Assembly (NCBI GenBank): GCA_001969505.1
Contig: LSSK01000154.1
Span: 1 to 38,691 of the forward strand
Direction: 5' to 3'
DNA: 38,691 nucleotides
DNA from: Zancudomyces culisetae
Taxonomy: Eukaryota; Kickxellomycota; Harpellomycetes; Harpellales; Legeriomycetaceae
Below, piece after piece: positions 21,401 through 30,877 of this stretch (its first letter is position 1; each line of letters starts with the position of its first letter). A program made the translations under genes and the position numbers. The notes beneath the pieces were generated by a model. It searched no databases. It was not told the DNA's origin and saw nothing but the letters and a program-made list of their open reading frames with translations.

Positions 21401-22930
21401 AAAGAGGGATCTTTTATTTCACGAGTATTGACAAGAAATAATTTTCCGCAAGACCTCAGCAAATACGACATTAGATCTAAATGATTCTGTGGTTTAGAGG
21501 TAGACACTCGCGTTAATCATATATTGTTATGGAATCTAGTTCTTTTTTTTCATACCTTTTGTTGAGAAAGTAATTCAAAGAAAAACCCACAATCGGTCCC
21601 TTTTTGTAATTACGACAAATATCTGAATCTTGGATATTTTAAGACTGGTGGGGTAGAAGAAGGTCATGGGAAAATTTAAGATAGTTTAGGGAATATACCT
21701 CAAATATCAAAACAAAAAACACAAGGATTAATTGTTGAAAATTCATGTGACTAGAAATGTAATCATCACTTTAGAAGTGGATTCCGAGTTATTTTGTTAG
21801 AAAGAATACAAAATGGAACGCAAAATGGGGGAGGAAAAGAGTAAATGATATCACAAACTACTGACATTTCGTCATCAATTTGTAGTAGCATTTGCGTGTA
21901 TTTTGATGACTAACTTGGTGCAAATTTAAAAAACAAGGCAGCAAAAAAGAGAGGAGACTACTCACTTGCATACTAACTGTTGGCTTCGCGACAGCATTCT
22001 TGGCTAATTTCCCTTTTGCGTAGCATTTAAATGGAGGGGAGGTGAAAACCAGTTACCTAACTGATTGGACGTAAATTAATTGTCAGAATTTAATGTTTAT
22101 AGCTTATACGAGGAATAAGGAGGGAATACGATATTTTAAAGTGATTGGTGATTCATTATCAAAATTACGTCGTTTATTTCTTTTTCAGCGCACAAAGATG
22201 CAAATATGTGGAAGTATCCTGGCAAATTAGATATAGGATTTATTTATCAAAGATTTACGACAATTCAGAGAAAAGGGGAAAGGGGATGGGATATTCAGTA
22301 GACTAAGCATTTTTAGAATTTCTAAGTCAGCAATTTGTACGTTGTCGGCGATTTTCAATTTTACCTAATACTCTTGAAGAACAAAAGTAAAAAGCAAGAA
22401 TAAAGCAACTTTGAATAACCAAATCTCCTCTATTCCCCCACTCCCCTCTCCCCCCTTAGCTAACAAGAAAAACCAATCTGGAACATTTTCGAATTTCATG
22501 TTTTTTCTTTATTAGCGGTTTTTTTTTGGTTTATTAACCAGTTTATACTTGTGAATTTCAGACAATATAAATAAGAACGGAACTTTCGAGTTAAAATTAA
22601 AAATTCCAATAAAAGATTGTATTACTATTTAAAATAAATAATAGACTTGGCAAAAGATATATATACTTTTACTTACACCACCCTCACAAAGGAAACATTT
22701 TTTTTACTTGGTTTCTTCAAAAAAAAAAAACAAAACAAAACAAGTAACAATTTCCAAACTAATTAATTTATTTAAGCACTGCATTCGGCTACAAGACAAA
22801 ACGCCGTATTATATTAATACGTTTTAACCAACTATCTTTACATAAAAAACTAAAAAATAGTTTTAGCAAGACGAAAATCTGAATATAATAAAGAAGGAGT
22901 AGACACCGAACCTCAACTATAGAATAAAGG
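18423..22930. other. 4.5 kb gene-poor region upstream of the bHLH factor
   Basis: AT-rich, with stops in all frames across most of it. The longest open frames, 18668-18979 and 19398-19724 (+), lack ATG starts at their ends and show no recognisable domain. GA-rich (near 20380) and CT/C-rich (22430-22460) tracts occur. A 50-residue small frame lies at 21017-21169. The region probably holds a long promoter and 5' leader, as is common for fungal regulators, but a poorly conserved gene or ncRNA cannot be excluded. Confidence 0.5.
21017..21169 (+). CDS. Possible small ORF, Cys-containing, unknown
   Basis: An ATG-initiated 50-codon frame encodes a peptide with CQCIRCTYKGRGDSPC near its C-terminus, ending FEYFKSI before TGA. 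The Cys spacing (CxCxxC then C) suggests possible metal binding, but the frame is short enough to arise by chance. It lies 1.8 kb upstream of the bHLH gene, so it could also be a leader uORF if the transcript starts early. Confidence 0.2.
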   Translation: MIKTTSHERAFGHSNVGASTVINVNGTCQCIRCTYKGRGDSPCFEYFKSI

Positions 22931-24406
22931 ATGAATCAACAAAATTCCGGATTTACGTCAGGAGGTGGGCTGGGGGCTAATTCTCTAAATGGCTCGAGAA
23001 AGAATCAGTACGGAGCACAAACTAGCCATGATAAAAATTGGGAAAACCTGCAACGACAGCAACAACAGCAACAACAGCAGCAGCAACAGCAGGGGCATTT
23101 TTCGATTAATCAACACCTACAAAACGCACATTTCTTTCAAGCAGGAAATGTCGTTCAAAATCAACACCCAACCCAGAGCAACGGCAACTTTTCCAATGAT
23201 ATGAATGAAGGAGGGTTTTCCAGCTCAGTAAACCCCCTATTTTTGGAAAACTTTGCAAGTAGCACAACCATAGGTGATGGAAACACGGTTACAATGGCAC
23301 AAATGGGTTCACCTGTATTTAACTTTGATATGCTGAAGTTCTCACCACATCCAATACCAACAGCTGAAGATGAGCGAATGGTAGCTTATAGCAAGACTAA
23401 TACTCAGGCAATCCCAATCAACGCCGAAAAGTCTCACAGCTTGGAAAACAAATTTTTGAAAGGCGCAACAGGTACGTTTGAAAATCAATATTCTTCTCCG
23501 GGGCTGGGTGCAGCAATAAACATACACCCACAATCGGCTCAATCCAATTTAGATTCGCCTATGCGGATGGATATGTTCTCGCCTTTAATGGAGGATGGGG
23601 TTGATGCATCCCCAGTCGGTAGCTTCGCTAACCGAAATACCGCAATTCCCGTCAACAACACACACCAATCATTTGCTGGTCAGCCGCAACGCTTTGTAAG
23701 AATGAATCTTCCACTTGGAAGCTCACCTAACAGTCCCCATTTCTACAGCACCTCATTGCCTACTACCAATGAATGGACTGGTATTACCTCGCTCTACCAA
23801 GGAACACACTTGGATATCTCTGCAGGCTTGGACGCCTCCTCCAACTTTGATAGTCCTAATACTAATCCTGCCAGCTCGTTTGCCTTTAGCCCTCAAAGTT
23901 CGGCACTCATGGGACTCCCAGAGTCGAAGGAATCGGTTCTTCACGCAAGGTATTTTTTCTTTTTTTGCTTTACATATAATCTTTTATTTGCAAAATCTTG
24001 TTCACATACTAATTTTGTTTTTTTTATTTATAGGTCCCAGCTCATTCTTGAAAAGAAGAGACGAAGAAGAGAAAGCCATAATGCTGTTGAACGAAGGCGT
24101 AGAGATAATATAAATGAAAAAATTAACGAGCTTTATAACCTCTTGCCTGAAGATATGAAAGATCCGAGCTCAAAGCCAAATAAAGGCTTCATTCTGCGCA
24201 AATCTGTTGACTACATAAAGGAGCTCCAGAGAAAAATTGATACCAACGGTACTCCCAGATCCACCATCGAACCCAGTTCTCTTCCCACTCATAGGTCTAC
24301 TCTTGCCTCAGTACAACCTCATAATCCCCAAAAAAGTGCTCTAGCTGCGATGCTTGGTGGTGATTTTGATCTCTCATCTTCATCTCGTGATAAAACCAGC
24401 ACTTAA
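22931..24406 (+). CDS. RTG3: bHLH transcription factor, RTG3-like
   Basis: Two exons, 22931-23949 and 24034-24406, give 463 residues. The bHLH begins right after the junction. Basic region RRRRESHNAVERRRRD (349-364) has the His355-Glu359-Arg363 triad of E-box (CANNTG) binders. Helix 1 is NEKINELYNLLPED, the loop holds KPNKG, and helix 2 is ILRKSVDYIKELQRKI. This is closest to fungal Rtg3 and the MITF/TFE class; yeast Rtg3 acts in mitochondrial retrograde signalling. There is no clear leucine zipper. The N-terminus is Q/N/S-rich with a CAA/CAG-encoded run of twelve Gln near residue 43 (23050-23094). The intron (donor GTATTT, branch-like TACTAAT at 24008-24014, acceptor TAG) is 84 nt and lacks in-frame stops, so an unspliced form would be 491 residues. 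The symbol is tentative. Confidence 0.85.
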   Translation: MNQQNSGFTSGGGLGANSLNGSRKNQYGAQTSHDKNWENLQRQQQQQQQQQQQQGHFSINQHLQNAHFFQAGNVVQNQHPTQSNGNFSNDMNEGGFSSSVNPLFLENFASSTTIGDGNTVTMAQMGSPVFNFDMLKFSPHPIPTAEDERMVAYSKTNTQAIPINAEKSHSLENKFLKGATGTFENQYSSPGLGAAINIHPQSAQSNLDSPMRMDMFSPLMEDGVDASPVGSFANRNTAIPVNNTHQSFAGQPQRFVRMNLPLGSSPNSPHFYSTSLPTTNEWTGITSLYQGTHLDISAGLDASSNFDSPNTNPASSFAFSPQSSALMGLPESKESVLHARYFFFFCFTYNLLFAKSCSHTNFVFFIYRSQLILEKKRRRRESHNAVERRRRDNINEKINELYNLLPEDMKDPSSKPNKGFILRKSVDYIKELQRKIDTNGTPRSTIEPSSLPTHRSTLASVQPHNPQKSALAAMLGGDFDLSSSSRDKTST

Positions 24407-24452
24407 TTGTCTATAAACCCGCCTCATTTTTTATCTATCCCGTGTATCCCTT

Positions 24453-25034
24453 NNNNNNNNNNNNNNNNNNNNNNNNNNNNNNNNNNNNNNNNNNNNNNNN
24501 NNNNNNNNNNNNNNNNNNNNNNNNNNNNNNNNNNNNNNNNNNNNNNNNNNNNNNNNNNNNNNNNNNNNNNNNNNNNNNNNNNNNNNNNNNNNNNNNNNNN
24601 NNNNNNNNNNNNNNNNNNNNNNNNNNNNNNNNNNNNNNNNNNNNNNNNNNNNNNNNNNNNNNNNNNNNNNNNNNNNNNNNNNNNNNNNNNNNNNNNNNNN
24701 NNNNNNNNNNNNNNNNNNNNNNNNNNNNNNNNNNNNNNNNNNNNNNNNNNNNNNNNNNNNNNNNNNNNNNNNNNNNNNNNNNNNNNNNNNNNNNNNNNNN
24801 NNNNNNNNNNNNNNNNNNNNNNNNNNNNNNNNNNNNNNNNNNNNNNNNNNNNNNNNNNNNNNNNNNNNNNNNNNNNNNNNNNNNNNNNNNNNNNNNNNNN
24901 NNNNNNNNNNNNNNNNNNNNNNNNNNNNNNNNNNNNNNNNNNNNNNNNNNNNNNNNNNNNNNNNNNNNNNNNNNNNNNNNNNNNNNNNNNNNNNNNNNNN
25001 NNNNNNNNNNNNNNNNNNNNNNNNNNNNNNNNNN
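24453..25034. other. Assembly gap (582 N)
   Basis: Unknown bases only. It begins 46 bp after the stop of the bHLH gene. Linkage across it depends on scaffolding, and the true length may differ. Confidence 0.99.
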
Positions 25035-26008
25035 TCTCATCCTGTATTTATAGTATCATACTTTGTCTTATCTCTGAAGCTTCCTTCTCAGCACATCTAC
25101 TTCTCACTCCTCCATATTCGCTATTTCTTTGGTTCTCCACCATATTTCTAGTTTTAACTATTACTCCACCACTGATTTTTACTTTTATTGTTATATTTTG
25201 TCTTTTTATTACTTTCCACGTCCAATAATAGACTTTCAAGAAGGCTAGTCTTTTTCTTTTTTTGCAATGTTGGTTTATCTTATTAATTAAACTGTATGTC
25301 ACTCAATGTTTATATCGTATATTATCACCAATAAACATGTTTGGGGACGATCAAATGAAACAAAATATCAAACTTTAGGTAAATTGAAGCGCAGCATACA
25401 GGAAATCTTGTTAGAGTCAAATTAATACATAAGCTGGTTTTCGTCCTGTATGAATATTAAATACACACATACAAAGAGTCCAGAATATAAATTTCTCATT
25501 ACTGATACTGGTCTGGTTATTTTTGATAGAGTTTAATTTACTAAACGAGTAATTGTAAATTAGCTTTGTTTTAATAAACAGTTCTTTTTAGAACAAGAAA
25601 AAACTATATGGGCTAAATATTCCTGTATAATAATCTATTTATGGACAGCTCAACATGTTCAGCACCCCTATTAAGAAGAGTGGTAGGGTTTATATTCATG
25701 TTGAAATTCGTTATATCCAAGACTTTGGATGAATTAAGGTATATATAAAAAAAGCCAATGTTCTTATATATTCGTTTAGAAAAGCCCGTTTTAAAACCAA
25801 TACCAAACTTGGAACCTGTTACTATAGAAAAAGTAATAAAAAAGACGATGAAAAAAAAAGGCACCGTTTTTCCTCAAAGGTTTACCTTGTTTGCTATATA
25901 TAAATTACTCTACAATTCCTATTATACCTTTATAAAAGCATATTCTAGTGCGTTTTGCTAGCTTTGACAAAATCAAACTCGAGCAGTACCATTTTTCGGA
26001 AGAAAACA
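25035..26008. other. Region between the N gap and the secreted orphan
   Basis: Strongly CT-rich on the plus strand for the first 200 bases, then AT-rich. Open frames here are hydrophobic or basic by composition and not convincing. One stretch (25758-25880) reads KPVLKPIPNLEPVTIEKVIK and might be an exon of something, but no gene model could be built. Confidence 0.45.
25895..25904 (+). promoter_or_regulatory. Putative TATA box TATATATAAA
   Basis: A good TATA element 105 bp upstream of the ATG at 26009, on the same strand as the secreted orphan gene. Its role is inferred from position and sequence. Confidence 0.45.
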
Positions 26009-26605
26009 ATGGCTGGAAACTTAATAAAGCACTGTGTTGCTATCGCCATCTGTTCATTTATTCAAACTATCCAGTGTAGAGACGAAGTACGCGAACTCGC
26101 TGAACTAAAGATGATTACTCCTGATTACGGCTTATATAACAAAGGGTTGATAGCAAAGAAGGCTGTTGAAAATTTGAATACATATAGATATCAAAGTGAT
26201 CTTGTTGGATACAAATTCGTTCCGTTTTCTAATGACACTGACACCAACCCAGCCTCGTATACTACTTATATTTTCAAAGAAATATGTACTCTGGAAAATA
26301 CAGTGATAATAAAATCGGTAGTCTGGGAGGTTGGAGATCCACAGATAGATAATTCGCAGAAAGAATATATCTGTTTTTACCCATTTGACCGGGATGGCTC
26401 AATGTACAATGAGGTTGTTCTTGATAGACATGAGACATATTACATTATGCTCAAATTTTGCATAGAGGATACTACCTACCATTACGCGTTTGAATATGTT
26501 CAGCTGGACGAACATGCTTATATTGCAAAACCAGTGCAGGACGATTGTGTTTTTGAACTGCTTGCTCCATTGAGGGACCAGTCTCGCGATGAATACCTCG
26601 AATAA
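26009..26605 (+). CDS. Orphan secreted protein
   Basis: A 198-residue single-exon frame starting at ATG 26009; an in-frame upstream extension lacks ATG. The N-terminus MAGNLIKHCVAIAICSFIQT is a classic signal peptide, with likely cleavage near TIQC-RDE. The mature part has four Cys (in EIC, YIC, KFC and DDC), enough for two disulfides, and one N-glycosylation sequon (NDT). Many alternating hydrophobic segments (TYIFKEIC, VVWEVGD, YYIMLKFC) suggest a beta-rich domain. The C-terminus is hydrophilic with no GPI-like tail. No family is recognised. It converges on the P450 gene, with 377 bp between the stops. An extracellular or effector-like role would be a guess. Confidence 0.7.
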   Translation: MAGNLIKHCVAIAICSFIQTIQCRDEVRELAELKMITPDYGLYNKGLIAKKAVENLNTYRYQSDLVGYKFVPFSNDTDTNPASYTTYIFKEICTLENTVIIKSVVWEVGDPQIDNSQKEYICFYPFDRDGSMYNEVVLDRHETYYIMLKFCIEDTTYHYAFEYVQLDEHAYIAKPVQDDCVFELLAPLRDQSRDEYLE

Positions 26606-26982
26606 GCATGGGTGAGCAAGTCAATATGTATGCCATTCCAATGTTTTTGATAAATAGAAAGGTATCATTATAATTAAAAGTATCGTTTAAATGATGTTTG
26701 CACGCAAGTTTGAACATTTAATCCCTAAAATAAGTAAATAAATGAATAAATGAATAAATGAATACAACGTACGTCTTCTCTGAGTAAATAGAAGGTGGAG
26801 GTAGTAGAAAAAGTGTTTTAAAAAATAATACTGTCTAGAAAGGGTTTAAAGATTAAAGTACATAAGCAAACCTAATACTTTTGTAATTCGGCCAGCGCAA
26901 TTTTTTTTTTACAATGTGCGATGAGAACCTTAAAAACTAATACACAACATGAGAAATGAGATTCTAACAAGGAAAATCTGCT
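26606..26982. other. Convergent 3' spacer between the secreted orphan and the P450
   Basis: AT-rich region holding the two 3' UTRs and a short AATAAATG tandem repeat (26737-26764). No gene seen. Confidence 0.6.
26737..26764. repeat. Tandem repeat of AATAAATG, about 3.5 units
   Basis: Short octamer repeat in the 3' spacer, 130 bp past the stop of the secreted orphan. The unit contains AATAAA, so polyadenylation use is possible. Confidence 0.7.
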
Positions 26983-29626
26983 TCAATACGATGCTCTAGG
27001 AATAAAGTCGATGTTTATGGGCTTAGTGAAAAGGAAAATGTGGTGGATATATCCAGGATGGTTGGTAGATTCGGTTTGTATTGAGTATTCTCGAAGTAAC
27101 ATGGCAAGAACCAGTTTTATGTGATAAATAGAATACTTTAATGCCGGGCATCCTCTAAAACAATGTTAAAAATAATGAGTATCTTTAATATATGTGATGT
27201 ATATATGGTATTTATAGAATACTAAATCAATAAAGTTATAGCCTACCGGTTTAAACCAAACAGAAATCTGTCGGGGGTAACCACCTATTTAAAATGCATT
27301 AATTTTATACCACCTTGAATATATATTTAAAAGTATCAAGTAGGAAAAAAAAAGTGATAATTACGTCTTTATCTATTTTCTTGGAAGCTAAACCCCTCCG
27401 AGGGGATATAGTATGGGTATCATTTGGGTAAAATGTCATGCTTCTGTTGTAAGAGTGTGGATTATATGAAAAAAGGCTGTTTTTAAGTATCGTAACCCCA
27501 TTTGAGAGCGTGAACTCCTCTGCTGCAAGATGAACCTTGTATACTATTATTATTGTTATTATATATCATTTATATAGAGCTGGCAACAGCATAATTGACA
27601 TACACATGGATACATATTCAGATGTAGAAAAAAACCTACCAAATGGTGCGGTGAGTCTTAGAACCTCTTTGATAAAAGAATCTAATTGTTCCATCTTATC
27701 CAAAGTTGTGATGTTTATTGTTGCCCCATAGTTGCCCATGATTTCCAGCTGTTCTAAATGAAGCTGATTTCGAATATCCGTCTTAAGAGCGAGTTCGACG
27801 ATACAGTTGTGAAGCTTTGTGGCAAGTATATTTGTATAATATAGGGGAAAGTACGAAACACCAGGTCCCGAGATTATTTTTCTTGAAGTCGCACTGTCGT
27901 TATATCTGTCTGCAATATAGGTGAAAATGCTCTAACAAGTATTTTTTTTTTAGACAAAATTATATAACAATCGGCTTTTCATAGTTTCTCTTAACCTCGA
28001 TAAATAAACTTTGAAGAGTGTAGATATATGCTGGTTAGCAAGAAATGAGAAATAAAATTTGTAGTTACAGGTTCATATTCGCCCTTTTTAATATTTTTTA
28101 TCAGGTTAATGAAAACCTCTTCCGTATTCTCCTTGATGAATTTGCTCGTACTTTCTCCAAGATTCAGATACATCGAATTTCTAAGATTTGAATAATAACG
28201 ATTTGTTACAACCAAGTTAATGAATTATATGAATATTTACAACACTTACAAAAACTTTAGACCCCTTGGGTAGAAATCTGTGGGATAGAAATAATCATAA
28301 ATCTTTTTTGTGTTCAAAGACAAATGGTTTGAAATCATTTTCTCCAGCATACCCTATTAACATGAGGAATAATTATTGCTGTCCATTTCAATAAGCTGTA
28401 TATCTATAGTTAAAAACCTACCGATCCATAGGTCATTGATATGGCTATTTGTGTATTGGTCGTAATTCGTTAAACTATAAAGCAACATGCAGGTAGAAAC
28501 AAAAAGGGAAACTGGGAAAAATATTTACCATTGAAATACTCTGTATAGCAAAAGAAATGTCCTGTGTTTGATATCCTAAATCCTCCTAACAGTTTCAAGA
28601 ATTTATGCAAATAAGTAAGTTAATATAATAGTAGTCCAAGTTATTCGTAAAAATTCTGAAGAAAAAAATATCAATACCTCCTGGTAAATGAGAGCCCACC
28701 GCATTGAAAGCTCTTAATATATACGTTAGATATTTAGTTCCTTCGTTTTCAATGTTTCTAGACATTCTTGTGGAGGATAGTATAAGTGAGTATATTTCAT
28801 AAATCGAAGGACCCTTTGAATTATCTCTCAATGCAACAGGATTAAAGTGAGCCTAGAGTTCAATCAGATGTGTCAGTTTTTTTTGTTAAAGATTGTAGAG
28901 ATTGAACGTCGTTATAAGACCGCAAGGTCTTATAGTCGGAAAAAAGGTACTTACGCCATATGTGAATTCGTTTGTGGCAAATATCTTTTCGGGAAGCATG
29001 GTGTACTCCTTCGTTAAGGAGCTTCCGAGCAGAATTAGCTTTTTCTGGGTAAAGTTCACCTCAATCGAATCATGGTTCTAATGGTATACAAAGTTGCTTA
29101 GCATATTCAAGCATAATAAATAAATGTAAAACGCCTTACATGTTCGAGCCTGTTGACAAAATCGATGCTCATCTCTTCGTTTACAAAACAGGGCAGTTTT
29201 TCTTTACTAGCATAAACATTCTATAATACACAATATTCAGATGAGATTTTTTTATATATAAAAAGTACTCGTAGATCGAGATGCGCTTACTTGTTGGTAG
29301 GTGGGCTTTGCGATAGCCAATATAGAATTTTTAACCGAAGTTAAAATAAATTTTGTCAAGAGAAAAAGCAGCAGAGCATATATACATGTTTCAGCTAGCC
29401 AAAATTCGTAATTGATCCCTAGTTTCTGAGAAGAATAGGCCGAGGAAAAGGATAGCGATACGAACAATGTTTTGAGTACTAGGGAGAGAGCAGCTATAGT
29501 TATTAACAAAAACAATCGCAATAGGACCAAAATTAAATTCTTTTTGTAATGAAGCGGCAAATACCAGGATGTTGATCCCAGGTTTAAAAATATTATTTCC
29601 AAAATCTCGGGATTAGTTGCCATCAT
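26983..29626 (-). CDS. Cytochrome P450, 12 exons, membrane-anchored
   Basis: Exons (minus): 29626-29291, 29220-29140, 29077-28955, 28852-28678, 28585-28529, 28444-28422, 28353-28250, 28180-27996, 27909-27640, 27522-27365, 27284-27247, 27154-26983. They join without a stop to 573 residues. The N-terminus has two hydrophobic segments (about 30-60 and 80-95), so ER anchoring is likely. P450 identity rests on the K-helix MEQLDSFIKEVLRL (Glu443, Arg446), the following EEFTLSNGVTI, the segment before heme TPDRFLFGLN, and RGCPALKYSIYHIKLVLAML with candidate heme ligand Cys519, then a terminal FTKPINIDFIPR. The heme loop is one residue shorter than FxxGxxxC and has Asn for Gly. The I-helix AGxxTT motif is not recognisable (PLYYTNILAT). 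One donor is atypical (GTTAAG). Substrate and CYP family are unknown. Confidence 0.82.
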
Positions 29627-30877
29627 CTATAGTTCGACGTCTTGAATTTTCGTAAATAATAATCAGTTGTTCATCGCTGTATAACAATTCTCTTAATATA
29701 TTTTTTAATTATAAATATTACGATTGCAAGATTTTTTTTTTATAAAAAAAAAATCAAGAGAATAATAGTCTTAGATTATAATGAGTATTCTTTGACTTTA
29801 CTCGCTGAGCGCTAATTTGAACATAGAGTTAATGACTTCTAGCCAATAGGTACACAATGATGTCGCCCAATAATGAGATTTTGTTATGATCAAAAAATTG
29901 CAATATAAGGTGATATTATTTGATTTAATGAGCTCACAAAATCAAACCTTGGAATGGATTACAAGCTGGAAATTTTAGGTTTTCTCGGCTAACACAGGTT
30001 ATTTTAAGGCAATCGATATACTCAAAAGCTTTAGTCTTATAGTGATAGAAACAATTGTTTATAGTTTTATTTTTTATTTTTTGAAGCACCAGCTAAATCT
30101 GTATATATACTACACAGGAACATAACTTCACAATATGATCAACTTGGAACTGTAGCCTTTGTTTTTTTTTTGTTGTAATTGAGTATAAGGTATACAACCC
30201 ATCGTTTTCACATATAGTAAAAACAAATGGTACCGCACATCTGGATGCTTGTTGCGAAGAAAAAAAAAGAGGATTAAAAGTATTGACATCATCACAATCA
30301 ATCACACCATGCCATTAAAAAATGTTAGTAAAGTTGTTTCTGATTGAGTAAACAAGAAAAGTAGAAGACCAGGAAAGTGTTTTTCCGATAATCCCTACAT
30401 ACTATTCAAAACGAACAACAGATTCTGATGTTGTTTTGTGCGCATTAAAATCAGCTATTACTATTTATCTGCTTGTAAACATAGATTGGTGTAAAACAGT
30501 TTCAAAAATACAAAGCAAAATTTTCCGCAATACATTTGAAGCTAGGTAAAACTGGTAGATAAGCAACAATATTCATTTTGCGCTGGTAATCACAGATATC
30601 ATAGAACAAGGCGCTTTCTAGGCATATCAGAATATCCAAACCTCAGCTGATTTATAACTCAACATTAACCCAGATAGTTGACTTTATTTTTGACCAATGG
30701 AAGTACAAAATTTCAGCTTGCAAAAATATTTTATCATTCCCCCCCACCCATTATCTATGAAAAAAAAGGATATGAAAAATGAACGTGTAAACTTTCCGAT
30801 TCTGACCTTGTTTACCCTTGTTCTTGTAGCACCGAGTGTAATTTAATTGTAAAGCCTGTAAATATAGATAAGTAAAG
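29627..30877. other. Divergent promoter region between the P450 and the PPR gene
   Basis: AT-rich 1.25 kb between two divergent genes. It contains a perfect 26-bp A/T palindrome at 29730-29755 about 100 bp upstream of the P450 start. No gene is supported; the minus-strand frame at 30093-30305 has no recognisable content. Confidence 0.55.
29730..29755. repeat. Perfect 26-bp palindrome of T and A runs
   Basis: The sequence is GA, ten T, AT, ten A, TC, identical to its own reverse complement. It lies 104 bp upstream of the P450 ATG. Such dA:dT tracts exclude nucleosomes and can form hairpins or cruciforms. Confidence 0.9.

Noticed and set aside
21481-21520. tRNA-like A-box (TGGTTTAGAGG)
   Set aside because: No matching B-box or cloverleaf stems follow.
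24407-25228. Frames crossing the N gap
   Set aside because: They consist mostly of unknown bases, so no protein can be inferred.
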